This document shows positions 6,165 through 12,842 of a stretch of 34,912 bases of DNA, one piece after another. Within the stretch, counting starts at the first letter, position 1, and each line of letters opens with the position of its first letter. Under the pieces are notes generated by a model. That model searched no databases. It was not told the origin of the DNA and saw only the letters and a list, made by a program, of their open reading frames with translations. This stretch comes from a virus: positions 1 to 34,912 of IMG/VR virus record IMGVR_UViG_3300046791_000134. The stretch is one strand, 5' to 3'. The position numbers and the translations under genes are program-made.

Positions 6165-6358
6165 CGGAGGCCCTCCCGCTGGCAGACTTCCATCAGGTTT
6201 TGGAATCCGGCCTCGGTCAGATGGCCGCGATCCCGGGCAGCTTCCGCCATGAAGCGGAAGTAATCGAATTGTGGGGACCCGCCCATCCCATTCTGCGGCG
6301 GCTTAAGGAGTGCCCCCTCTCGGGGTAGGGTCCCCGAGTTTTCCCTGTCGGTCGCCAT
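6161..6358 (-). CDS. First gene of recombination operon, unknown function
   Basis: A 65-residue product starting MATDRENSGTLPREG, with a helical C-terminal half (FRFMAEAARDRGHLTEAGFQNLM). ATG 6358 has GGGAGG four bases upstream; an in-frame ATG at 6382 lies within the leader hairpins and has a poorly placed SD. The SD at 6358 can be buried in a hairpin with the segment just before it (see 6359-6557), so its translation is likely controlled by leader folding. No family is recognised. Confidence 0.65.
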   Translation of the reverse strand: MATDRENSGTLPREGALLKPPQNGMGGSPQFDYFRFMAEAARDRGHLTEAGFQNLMEVCQREGLR

Positions 6359-6557
6359 GACGCCTCCCGTTGCGGGAGACATCACCCTTTAAAAAGCAAT
6401 GGGCCGTGCTGGCCCAAGCCTAAAGGCGTGATGTCCCGCAGTTCGTAACGAGCCCGGAAAAAGTCGCCTTCCCCCGGAGATGGGCTGAGTTGCTACACAG
6501 AGCACAAGACAAGGGAAGGGCGACTCTCTTCGGGCTCGGGTCAACTCTGTGTAGCAC
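6359..6557 (-). ncRNA. Structured 5' leader, riboswitch-like (candidate)
   Basis: This stretch of about 199 bases has no gene and lies between a strong leftward promoter and the first ATG of the recombination operon. On the minus strand it contains, 5' to 3': arm B' (6556-6545), arm A' (6538-6513), B (6502-6491), A (6473-6449), arm C' (6440-6421), a small hairpin (UGGGCC/GGCCCA, 6416-6400), arm C (6391-6371) and the SD. B'/B pair perfectly over 12 bp; A'/A pair over about 24 bp with one bulge, one mismatch and two G-U pairs; C'/C give 19 bp with two small bulges. B and A interleave, as in a pseudoknot. Arm C also carries CUCCCG, which can instead pair with CGGGAG of the SD around a CAA loop. 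No known class is recognised. Confidence 0.65.
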
Positions 6558-6563
6558 GTGTTT

Positions 6564-6591
6564 AATATACGACCAAATCATTAATTGTCAA
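6564..6591 (-). promoter_or_regulatory. Strong sigma-70 promoter for recombination operon
   Basis: On the minus strand a perfect TTGACA (6591-6586) is followed, after 16 bases, by TATATT (6569-6564) in an AT-rich tract unlike the surrounding GC-rich DNA. The predicted transcript start is near 6557, which is the first base or so of the outermost leader stem. It would drive 6358 down through ERF, SSB and RusA. Confidence 0.75.
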
Positions 6592-6653
6592 CAGAATAAA
6601 ATAGAGAATGCTGAAAATCGTTCCGATAGTAATTGAACTCATTTCGGCAGTAT

Positions 6654-6666
6654 CGGGAAATTCCCG
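6654..6666. promoter_or_regulatory. 13-bp palindrome upstream of integrase
   Basis: CGGGAA-A-TTCCCG is an exact inverted repeat with a one-base centre, located between the leftward promoter and the integrase gene. Its size suits a dimeric regulator or an integrase accessory site. A second weak dyad, GAGGTTG (6694-6700) and CAACCTC (6724-6730), lies nearer the gene. Function is inferred from position only; no clear rightward promoter or attachment site was found in 6592-6747. Confidence 0.35.
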
Positions 6667-6747
6667 GGGACGAGACCGGGGACCCTGCGTACTGAGGTTG
6701 CGGCTTAGTGGAGTGCCCCCGCTCAACCTCTACCTTGAGGGTGACGG

Positions 6748-7641
6748 GTGGCTGAAAGCGACTGTCGTACACTTCGGGAGCTCGTCGGCGACTGGCTCTC
6801 GTCGTGTGGTCTCAGCGCGAACACGGTCCAGACGTACCGGACCGCCCTGGTTGACTTGGTGGAGCACTTCGAGCGGGAGAGCTTCGACCCGGCCGACATC
6901 CGCTACAAGCAGGCGAAGGGGTGGCTCTCTTCTCTCCAGAAGCGGCAGTACGTGGGCTCGACGATCAACTCGTATCTATCGGCGGCCCGGGGCTTCTGGG
7001 TGGAGCTGCTCAACCTGGAGATTGCGGAGCACAATCCATTCCGAGAACTGCGGAACGCGAGGTATCAGCGCCCGCTCCCTCATCCACTCGAAGAAGGCGA
7101 AGTCGTGTCGCTCATCGTGGGGGAGCCGGATCTCCAGCTCCGGACCCTCTGGGCATTCTTCTACAACACCGGCTTCCGGATCGACGTGACGCGCAGAGTG
7201 AAGCGGGATCAAGTCGACTTCGGAAACAAGCTCGTGCGGGTGGTCCACAAGCGCGGAAAGGAGCAGATTCAACCGCTCCGGGATCCGATGCTTCGGATGC
7301 TCGAGGCTCACTTGCTGAAGGCGAAAGAGTCGCCGTACTTGTTTCCGGGAGACGACTGGAAGGGCGGCCGGGCGATGCAGGGTGACACGATCCGGGAGAA
7401 GTTGCGCGAGGCGGCGAAGCGAGCGGGGTTCTCGAGGGATGTTCGGCCGCATCAGTTTCGGCACTCGATCGCGACGCATATGCACGAAAGGGGGGCTGAT
7501 TTGCGTGAAATCCAGGTGTTCCTGGACCACGACAACATTCAGACGACGGCGATCTATTTGAGGGTGAGCAAGAAGAGGCTACGGGAAGTGGTGGAGAGGA
7601 CGAAGCCACCGGCGCTCGATATGGATTTCCTGGGATCGTAG
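6748..7641 (+). CDS. Tyrosine recombinase / integrase
   Basis: A 297-residue tyrosine recombinase, of normal length for XerC/D-like phage integrases. Residues 8-100 form the SAM-like core-binding domain (TVQTYRTALVDLVEHF). The catalytic domain has Arg144 (TGFRIDVTRR), Lys171 (KRGKEQIQPL), His235-x2-Arg238 (HQFRHSIATHM), His261 (FLDHDNIQTT) and the nucleophile Tyr270 (AIYLRVS). The GTG at 6748 has GAGGGTG 5 bases upstream. It would join phage and host DNA at attachment sites or resolve multimers. It is the only gene between the early leader and the late block; no excisionase was recognised. Confidence 0.95.
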   Translation: MAESDCRTLRELVGDWLSSCGLSANTVQTYRTALVDLVEHFERESFDPADIRYKQAKGWLSSLQKRQYVGSTINSYLSAARGFWVELLNLEIAEHNPFRELRNARYQRPLPHPLEEGEVVSLIVGEPDLQLRTLWAFFYNTGFRIDVTRRVKRDQVDFGNKLVRVVHKRGKEQIQPLRDPMLRMLEAHLLKAKESPYLFPGDDWKGGRAMQGDTIREKLREAAKRAGFSRDVRPHQFRHSIATHMHERGADLREIQVFLDHDNIQTTAIYLRVSKKRLREVVERTKPPALDMDFLGS

Positions 7642-7991
7642 GGAATCGCTCCCTTCTGTATTGAAGGGATCGTTTCTACCATCGGGTGTAAGTCCTTGAT
7701 TAGACGTCGGTGTCGGATGGCTGCCTGACCGCTGAAATCATGCAGGAATCGCGGTTTAAGCTCCCGGCCGTCACTTGCCACTCTATTCCTACTCGGGCAC
7801 TTTTGGTGCCCTTGTAGGCCCAGAGCCGGAATGAGTGGTTGATCTAGCTATTCAGGATCATGCGGAAATCAACCAATTCCGTCATGACCGGCGATTTCCC
7901 TTGCTCGACGAGGCCCATAGTAGTATCGTTCGGGTGGCATAGGGGTATGTGGATATTGTTATGTCTAGTCGCCTGAGGTGAGGGGATTCGA
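7642..7991. other. 350-base gap after integrase
   Basis: No gene, tRNA or clear promoter is supported. It holds small hairpins: CCCTT/AAGGG around 7650-7670, GGGCAC-TTTTG-GTGCCC at 7795-7811, and GGTTGAT/ATCAACC across about 7840-7880. None has a U-run, so none is a convincing intrinsic terminator. Phage attachment sites often lie next to the integrase gene, so attP could be in this gap or in 6592-6747, but no core sequence can be picked without the host. Confidence 0.4.
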
Positions 7992-8267
7992 ATGGTCGGC
8001 TATCTACTGCTGTCCTTCCTGCTGGGAATCTCCTTCACGATCGCATCAGCCTTTGCAGTCCTTCAGGTCCTCTCGAGGTTCAAACTACTTAGAAACATAC
8101 AGAGGGATGTCGATGTCGACAAGCGTCTATTGGAATGTGAGGCAGCGATCAATCATATCGCTCTCAAGGTGAGTGAGGTTAGCAACACCCATCTCCAGTC
8201 TTCTCCCCCAGGGAAAGACCCTGAACTCTACGACGTCGCAGCGGAATCCATCGGCAGGGATTCATAG
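7992..8267 (+). CDS. Small membrane protein with cytoplasmic tail
   Basis: A 91-residue product starting MVGYLLLSFLLGISF. One hydrophobic helix (about residues 3-26) is followed by a charged helical tail (NIQRDVDVDKRLLECEAAINHIALKVSEV) that could form a coiled coil, and a polar end. GAGGTGAGGGG lies 6 bases before the ATG. It opens the rightward late block upstream of the terminase. The layout resembles small holin-like or i-spanin-like proteins, but no such identity is proven. Confidence 0.6.
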   Translation: MVGYLLLSFLLGISFTIASAFAVLQVLSRFKLLRNIQRDVDVDKRLLECEAAINHIALKVSEVSNTHLQSSPPGKDPELYDVAAESIGRDS

Positions 8268-8334
8268 TTTATAGTTTGTCATCTATGGAACGTGAGTGAT
8301 GACACACCATACGAATCACGAAACCCCAAGTGAC

Positions 8335-8353
8335 GGGGGTGGGGTGGGGGTGG
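8335..8353 (+). other. G-rich tract with quadruplex potential
   Basis: G5-T-G4-T-G5-T-G2 on the plus strand lies in the 164-base gap between two small genes, 10 bases before TATAAATTTT and a C-rich run (CCCCCCTCCC). TATAAA (8364-8369) could be a -10 element, but no good -35 lies 16-18 bases upstream. The G and C tracts could also pair in part around the AT segment. No gene is seen in 8268-8431. Confidence 0.4.
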
Positions 8354-8431
8354 ACATCCGCTCTATAAATTTTCCCCCCTCCCGAGTTTTCCCATCGACC
8401 TTCTGGATGGAGTCCTCTCGACGCATGATCT

Positions 8432-8638
8432 ATGGTCGGACCTGACTTCTATGCCGACAGACGGATCTCAAGGGACTCGGTCCTATCGAAGGGGCATCGG
8501 CATCGGTGGAGTCCTTGGGGTGTGGCGACAGGGTTGATGAAGAGAAAGCGGATCGCGGCATGGAGGTTCTGTCTGGATCCGGAGTGTGATGCCGTCGAGT
8601 ACCGCAGGAAGGAACGGAGACGTGCCCCAAGGCCATAA
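8432..8638 (+). CDS. Small zinc-site protein upstream of terminase
   Basis: A 68-residue, very basic product. His22-x-His24 and Cys47-x4-Cys52 (RFCLDPECDAVEYR) could hold one zinc ion; the tail is Arg-rich. The start at 8432 lacks a close SD (GGAG lies 20 bases upstream), so the N-terminus is uncertain. It overlaps the next gene by 50 bases in another frame. Small zinc and HNH proteins next to terminase genes are common in phages and sometimes aid packaging; this is inference here. Confidence 0.5.
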   Translation: MVGPDFYADRRISRDSVLSKGHRHRWSPWGVATGLMKRKRIAAWRFCLDPECDAVEYRRKERRRAPRP

Positions 8639-9383
8639 GAATCAGAAGAAGATCCCGAGTGATCCGCTGGTGAAAGCGGAGATGGAGCACGCGGTCAAGG
8701 CTGCGGAGCTTGCGGACATCGTGCCGCCCGGGCAGGTCCGCAAGCGCAGGAAGCCACGCACTGGGAGGGAGGGATACAAGGGGAAGATCGTCGAGGATCG
8801 TCGGGAGACGGATCCCAGGGGGTCCCTCTCGTTTGAGACGCTCGCGAAGGTCGAGACCCTCCGGCTCGTGAACGGCCGGTACATGTCGATGTCTCGGGCG
8901 CAGGCTGTCAAGCGGGTGGTGAGGCGTATCAGGCTCCTCATGGGGGTGGACTCCCCACCGAATGCCGTGCTCAAGTGGTGGGTCTCAGAGATGGTCGCGA
9001 ATCTCGAGGAGGATTCGGGCGTCGTGCGCCTGGGAGCCCTCCGGGTGCTCGCTGAGGCTATCGGGCTGCTCCGGCCGGGTGTGGGGCTCATGACCAGGGC
9101 CCAAGCCCCGAGCTGGATCCCCAAGGTGACGTTCAAGACCATTCCTCCCAAGCAGAAACTCGCCCATGCCTCCGGCGTCCAGAAGCTCGCGAACCTGGAG
9201 CTTGCAGAGAAGGGGCCGCCCGCTGTGCCGGTCGAGACCGTCCCGGCCGTCATCGTCCCGCCGCCACCGTCTGCACCTCCCAAGCCACTCGCCATGAACA
9301 ACGTCGTGAAGTTCTCCCAGTCGAACAACCCCGACGATTGGTCGACCTCTGGAAACGCCGGAGCCGTCACCGTGCAGCCGTGA
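8589..9383 (+). CDS. terS: Probable small terminase subunit
   Basis: A 264-residue protein placed directly before the large terminase and overlapping it by four bases. ATG 8589 has GGAG 4 bases upstream. The N-terminal 90 residues are basic, the middle is helical (LSFETLAKVETLRLVNGRYMSMSRAQAVKRVVRRIRLL is one such segment in part; keyed by ETLRLVNGRYMSMSRA), and the C-terminus is Pro-rich (PPPPSAPPKP). TerS proteins bind phage DNA as rings and feed it to the large subunit. The call rests on position, size and a helical DNA-binding-like core, not on a recognised motif. Confidence 0.5.
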   Translation: MPSSTAGRNGDVPQGHKNQKKIPSDPLVKAEMEHAVKAAELADIVPPGQVRKRRKPRTGREGYKGKIVEDRRETDPRGSLSFETLAKVETLRLVNGRYMSMSRAQAVKRVVRRIRLLMGVDSPPNAVLKWWVSEMVANLEEDSGVVRLGALRVLAEAIGLLRPGVGLMTRAQAPSWIPKVTFKTIPPKQKLAHASGVQKLANLELAEKGPPAVPVETVPAVIVPPPPSAPPKPLAMNNVVKFSQSNNPDDWSTSGNAGAVTVQP

Positions 9384-10852
9384 CCGAACCGCTCGTCGTC
9401 CCGGACGGGCAAATAGAGTACGATCTCTACCCTCATCAGTACCGGGCCCAGGAACTCGCATCCCTCTTCCCGATCTTCGTCCTCTCCGGCGGCGTCCGAA
9501 ACGGAAAGACGCGGGCGGCTATCTGCTGGTGCATGAGTCGCTCCGGTTGGGGGCCGTTCGGCAAGCTGCCCCCGCCGGATAAACCCCGCATCGGCTGGAT
9601 CGTCGTCCCCACCATCACTCCCATGTGGGAACACGTCCGTCCGGAATGGGAGATGATGTGGGGCTTCAAGGATTCCGGCGGCCTCATCATCGACCAGAAG
9701 CTCGCGCCGCAGCACTCGTACACCGTCATGTGCCCGGACGGCGGGGAGATGGTCTGGTACGTGAAAAGCGCCGAACATCCCGACCGCCTCCGCGCTGCGT
9801 CGATCTGGGCGGCTTGGCTGACCGAAGCCGCGATGAACGAAGAGGCCGTCTACTCCATCGTCCAGCAGCGCGTCATCGCCGCTGGCGGGTCCCTTTTCAT
9901 GGAGTCGTCGTCCTTCGGAATCAACTGGTTCGTCAAGCGCGTGAAACGCCGCGCCTCGCACTACGAAGACTGGAGCCCGACGAAACGCGGCGGCATTCCC
10001 AGAGTCGTCAAGGACGACACTCTCGACAAGCGCATCGCCGTCATCCACGGCGTGCCCATCGAAGCGAACGAGTCGATCGACCGTGAGGCCATCGCCGGGA
10101 TTCGCGCCGACGCTTCGACCGAAGAGGCACGCCGCGAGTACGACGGCGAAGACTTCGCCTACAGCGGCCTCATCTGGAAAGCATTCGATCCAGACAAGCA
10201 CGTCCTGAAACATCACCCTACCGAAGATGACCTCGACGGCGCGGAGATCCTGGCCGGGATGGACTTCGGGTGGGAACATCCGTTCGCCCACCTCTGGGTC
10301 GCCCGCAAAGGGAAAACCTACCTCGTGCTCGACGAGTACCGAGAGAGTGCCCGCGTGCTGAAGGACCACGCCGCCGCGCTCCACCGGAGCGAGTACAACT
10401 CGTTCGTGACGTGGCGCTATCGTGACCCCTCCGGCGTCCAGGCCGCCGCCGAGATGACCGACTACAAGATCGGATCGACGAACGCGGACAATGACGTCGA
10501 CCTCGGGTGTAACGCCGTCGCCCAAGCGTTCGAGAGCGGGAATCTCATCATCTCCCCTCGCTGCGAAAAGCTGATCGACGAGATCGGCGGCTTCCACCGC
10601 GACGAGAAGACAGGGAAAATCGTGAAGATCAAGGACGACCTCTGCGACTGCCTCCGCTACATCATCTATTCCGACAAGCTCTCCGGGGGTCCGATGAATC
10701 TCCCGCACTACTCGCCCGATCCGGTGAGCGGACACATGAAGCTCCAGAGCGACGACCCGGAGCTCCTGGAAAGCCTTGGCGCGGATGACACCATTCCGCT
10801 CGCGGACGGGATCGGCGGGGTGGAGGACGATTCTTCCGGCGAGATCATATGA
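9380..10852 (+). CDS. terL: Large terminase subunit
   Basis: A 490-residue packaging motor and nuclease. The Walker A motif is GGVRNGKT (37-44), the Walker B-like strand is AAWLTEA near 145-151 with the catalytic Glu, and the RNase H-like nuclease shows AGMDFGW near 292 and DDLCDCLRY near 418, which supply the metal-binding Asp residues. It hydrolyses ATP to drive DNA into the prohead at the portal and cuts the genome. A GTG at 9380 overlapping the upstream stop (GTGA) is preferred over an in-frame TTG at 9338; neither has a strong SD. The stop overlaps the next ATG (ATGA). Confidence 0.95.
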   Translation: MTEPLVVPDGQIEYDLYPHQYRAQELASLFPIFVLSGGVRNGKTRAAICWCMSRSGWGPFGKLPPPDKPRIGWIVVPTITPMWEHVRPEWEMMWGFKDSGGLIIDQKLAPQHSYTVMCPDGGEMVWYVKSAEHPDRLRAASIWAAWLTEAAMNEEAVYSIVQQRVIAAGGSLFMESSSFGINWFVKRVKRRASHYEDWSPTKRGGIPRVVKDDTLDKRIAVIHGVPIEANESIDREAIAGIRADASTEEARREYDGEDFAYSGLIWKAFDPDKHVLKHHPTEDDLDGAEILAGMDFGWEHPFAHLWVARKGKTYLVLDEYRESARVLKDHAAALHRSEYNSFVTWRYRDPSGVQAAAEMTDYKIGSTNADNDVDLGCNAVAQAFESGNLIISPRCEKLIDEIGGFHRDEKTGKIVKIKDDLCDCLRYIIYSDKLSGGPMNLPHYSPDPVSGHMKLQSDDPELLESLGADDTIPLADGIGGVEDDSSGEII

Positions 10853-10914
10853 CGAAATACCCATATAAATATGCTTGTATATTTGTTGGGCTCGGGCTAT
10901 GCTCCTTTGTGTGA
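10849..10914 (+). CDS. 21-residue hydrophobic peptide ORF
   Basis: ATG overlaps the terL stop (ATGA) and the TGA overlaps a GTG that can start the next gene (GTGA). The 21-residue product, MTKYPYKYA then CIFVGLGLCSFV, is a short hydrophobic peptide with two Cys. The chained four-base overlaps are the main support; it could equally be a translational bridge with no product function. The DNA here is AT-rich (about 10855-10885), unlike its surroundings. Confidence 0.35.
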   Translation: MTKYPYKYACIFVGLGLCSFV

Positions 10915-11171
10915 GGGCTGCCGCTGGATTTCGGTGGGTACGCTGCCGGAAGTGCTCAGAGCAGTACGAGGTGGCAGTGAACCCGTGGAATCCCAGTCTC
11001 TCGGGTTGTGTCATCCGCGTGGGCCCAGGCGGAAAGTGTGGCGGCATACTCGAGGCGGTGAAATCCGCCGGGCCGATCAAGCCGAAGATGGTGGGGGAAT
11101 TCGCCAGCCCAGACGAAAAGAACGAACTCGACGCCTTTTTGTCGAAGACCGATCTCTTAGGAGAAAAGTGA
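10911..11171 (+). CDS. Zinc-ribbon protein 1 of 5
   Basis: An 86-residue product. Cys12-x2-Cys15, Cys33 and Cys43 fit a zinc ribbon (RCRKCSEQYEV, GGKCGG); the rest is a charged helical tail (FASPDEKNELDAFLSKTD). GTG 10911 is preferred because it overlaps the preceding stop; ATG 10899 is an alternative. It is the first of five small Cys-pair proteins between terL and the portal. Function is unknown; zinc ribbons often mediate contacts with nucleic acid or protein. Confidence 0.6.
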   Translation: MRAAAGFRWVRCRKCSEQYEVAVNPWNPSLSGCVIRVGPGGKCGGILEAVKSAGPIKPKMVGEFASPDEKNELDAFLSKTDLLGEK

Positions 11172-11172
11172 C

Positions 11173-11514
11173 ATGCCCGACGCCGAACTCCCCGTAGGGA
11201 TGCAGGCTGGCCCCTCGCCTGAACCCCAGATCCCCGAGCAGCTCGTCGACGAGATGGGCGTCCAGAATCCCGTCTACGACGTGTCGAAGTTCGTGAAGTA
11301 CCGCTACTACAAGTGCCAGCGGTGCGGCAAGAAGGAGTTCGCGGGCGCAATGGACATGGAGGAGTACGTCGATTGCCCATGCGTCGCCGGTCCTGTCGAC
11401 CCGAAGACCAAGAAGACGCCCCACGGCCAGATGAAGCTGCTCGTCTACGTCTCCCGGCGCGACAAGCTGCCGATGACGACCGAGGATTACGAGGAGGCGA
11501 AGCTACAGAAATGA
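11173..11514 (+). CDS. Zinc-ribbon protein 2 of 5
   Basis: A 113-residue product starting MPDAELPVGMQ, with AGGAG 10 bases before the ATG. Cys48-x2-Cys51 (YYKCQRCGKKEF) and Cys68-x-Cys70 form a ribbon, embedded between a Pro-rich N-terminus and a C-terminal segment (GQMKLLVYVSRRDKL). The stop overlaps the next ATG (ATGA). No named family. Its strand-turn-strand spacing resembles eukaryote-like or RPB9-like ribbons only loosely. Confidence 0.7.
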   Translation: MPDAELPVGMQAGPSPEPQIPEQLVDEMGVQNPVYDVSKFVKYRYYKCQRCGKKEFAGAMDMEEYVDCPCVAGPVDPKTKKTPHGQMKLLVYVSRRDKLPMTTEDYEEAKLQK

Positions 11515-12002
11515 AGATCGAACGACGCGGATTTCTTGGCGGCATCCTCGGTCTGTTCGGCGCAGCCGCCGTCCAGCCGGAAGCCGCCGCCGCTCCGAAG
11601 CTCGAGCCGAAACCGGAACCCAAGCAGGAGTCGAGCGTCGAGTTCTGGATCGGCGTGGCCGCGCAGGAGTGTTTCGATCGGGATCTCAAACCCCTCATCG
11701 AACAGTGGCTCCTCGACAGCGTCCGGTGGAAGAAATATCGTCGGGCGAAGTTCATGCTCGATGGGCCGATGGACGGTGGGTACTACCTGACCGTGACGTC
11801 TCTATCGCCGAAGGAACTCGAACTTGGAAAAGATCATGCGGTAGGGGCTATCAAAATGAAGCTCCTGACCGGCGAGCTCACTTTCATGGAAGTCCTCTCG
11901 ACGTGCAAGCGGTTCACCGACGACCAGAAGTACGTGACGCTTCAGCGCGGCCGGGTCCGCGTTGTCAACGACGTTTTCTTCAACCGGAAGGAGAATGACT
12001 GA
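11511..12002 (+). CDS. Protein with Tat-like N-terminus, unknown function
   Basis: A 163-residue product starting MKIERRGFLGGILGLFGAAA. The twin Arg, Phe, Leu and the following hydrophobic, Ala-rich stretch match a twin-arginine export signal, though a phage protein with such an N-terminus need not be exported. After an Ala/Glu/Pro linker (residues 22-43) comes a globular domain of about 115 residues (SVEFWIGVAAQECFDRDL, WLLDSVRWKKYRRAKFM, TFMEVLSTCKRFTDDQKY). Start and stop overlap both neighbours, so it is co-translated with the zinc-ribbon genes. No family is recognised. Confidence 0.65.
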   Translation: MKIERRGFLGGILGLFGAAAVQPEAAAAPKLEPKPEPKQESSVEFWIGVAAQECFDRDLKPLIEQWLLDSVRWKKYRRAKFMLDGPMDGGYYLTVTSLSPKELELGKDHAVGAIKMKLLTGELTFMEVLSTCKRFTDDQKYVTLQRGRVRVVNDVFFNRKEND

Positions 12003-12175
12003 TGCCGACCATCGAGTGCCATACCTGCGGGCATAGCGGCCTGCTGGCGGAAGAGAAGTGCAACCGGTGCGGGTCCATCGACCACATCCTCGCGGCGCAT
12101 GAGGCCGAGAAGTCTGCGATCCGCGCTGAGGCTGAGGCAAAGGCCGCCACCGCGCCCGCAGCCCCCAAGGAGTAG
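12002..12175 (+). CDS. Zinc-ribbon protein 3 of 5
   Basis: A 57-residue product, almost all zinc ribbon: Cys6-x2-Cys9 and Cys20-x2-Cys23 (ECHTCGHSG, KCNRCGS), then a helical Ala/Glu tail (ILAAHEAEKSAIRAEAEA). The ATG shares one base with the upstream stop (TGATG). The clean four-Cys pattern makes it a rubredoxin-type knuckle pair by appearance. Function is unknown. Confidence 0.75.
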   Translation: MPTIECHTCGHSGLLAEEKCNRCGSIDHILAAHEAEKSAIRAEAEAKAATAPAAPKE

Positions 12176-12177
12176 CC

Positions 12178-12552
12178 TTGCCGATCTACGTTTTCGCCTG
12201 CGAAGCGTACCACCGCGAGGAAAAATTCCTTCGCATGGATGAGCGGGACACTCCCCAAAAGTGTTCCGTGTGCGCCAAGCCGTCGAAACGGAAGTTCGTC
12301 CCGTTCGGCATCACCACCGAACACGCATCGAAGCAGCTCTACGAATTCGAGCGCGAGAAGTGGGCGCTCGCGACGGGGGAAAAGCATCAGACCGCTGGCG
12401 ACGTCGAGAAGTGGGCCTTGGAGAGAGGAAAGACGATCCTGTCCCCTGGGGAGACGGTGAAGAAAAGCGAAAACCTCCCAAGCGACCGCGAGATCGAGAA
12501 GGCGCTCAACAAGGTCTACAGCGAGAACCATTCGCTTGGAGACGTCGGATGA
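12178..12552 (+). CDS. FmdB-like zinc-ribbon protein (4 of 5)
   Basis: A 124-residue product. The start MPIYVFACEAYHREE is that of FmdB-type zinc ribbons (usually M-P-x-Y-x-x-x-C), with Cys8, His12 and Cys29-x2-Cys32; here His12 replaces the usual second Cys. The C-terminal 80 residues are helical and charged. A TTG start is used, with AAGGAG 6 bases upstream. FmdB-like ribbons are common in phage head-gene clusters but of unsettled role there. The stop overlaps the next ATG (ATGA). Confidence 0.7.
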   Translation: MPIYVFACEAYHREEKFLRMDERDTPQKCSVCAKPSKRKFVPFGITTEHASKQLYEFEREKWALATGEKHQTAGDVEKWALERGKTILSPGETVKKSENLPSDREIEKALNKVYSENHSLGDVG

Positions 12553-12839
12553 ACCAGCCCAACGGACACACCGCACGACTCACGCAACGGATGGCGAAGT
12601 GCTCGAATCCGGTGTGTGAATTCTTCGAGAAGGAAGCTCTCTTCAAGGAAGTGAAGTTCCTACAGATCGTCACGGACGTTCTACGCCCTGGTGAGTTCGC
12701 GCCTATCGCCGTCGCTGCAAAATACTTCTGCATGTGCGGCTGGATCTTCACGCCGATACACCCCGACACGAACAAGCCCGGCACCGTCTCGCCTGAAGAA
12801 GACCTGGAGAGCGGAAAGACCGGGAGGATTGGGACGTAG
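12549..12839 (+). CDS. Zinc-ribbon protein 5 of 5
   Basis: A 96-residue product. Cys18-x4-Cys23 (KCSNPVCEFF) and Cys61-x-Cys63 (YFCMCGWIFTPIHP) are joined by about 37 residues of helix and strand, so the site resembles that of protein 2. It starts within the stop of the FmdB-like gene and ends 3 bases before the portal gene. Function is unknown; its place suggests a portal- or packaging-linked role. Confidence 0.7.
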   Translation: MNQPNGHTARLTQRMAKCSNPVCEFFEKEALFKEVKFLQIVTDVLRPGEFAPIAVAAKYFCMCGWIFTPIHPDTNKPGTVSPEEDLESGKTGRIGT

Positions 12840-12842
12840 GCC

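Noticed and set aside
7795-7811. GGGCAC-TTTTG-GTGCCC as a terminator for the integrase gene
   Set aside because: The stem is only 6 bp and no U-run follows on either strand; recorded only as a hairpin in the gap.
7970-8000. GATTCGAAT-like T-loop suggesting a tRNA near the integrase
   Set aside because: The bases on both sides do not pair as a T-arm and no acceptor or anticodon arm could be placed on either strand.
8642-11755. A very long minus-strand open frame across the terminase genes
   Set aside because: It lies antisense to genes with clear ATPase, nuclease and zinc motifs. The product is Arg/Ser/Pro-rich and shows no fold, as expected from the complement of GC-rich coding DNA.
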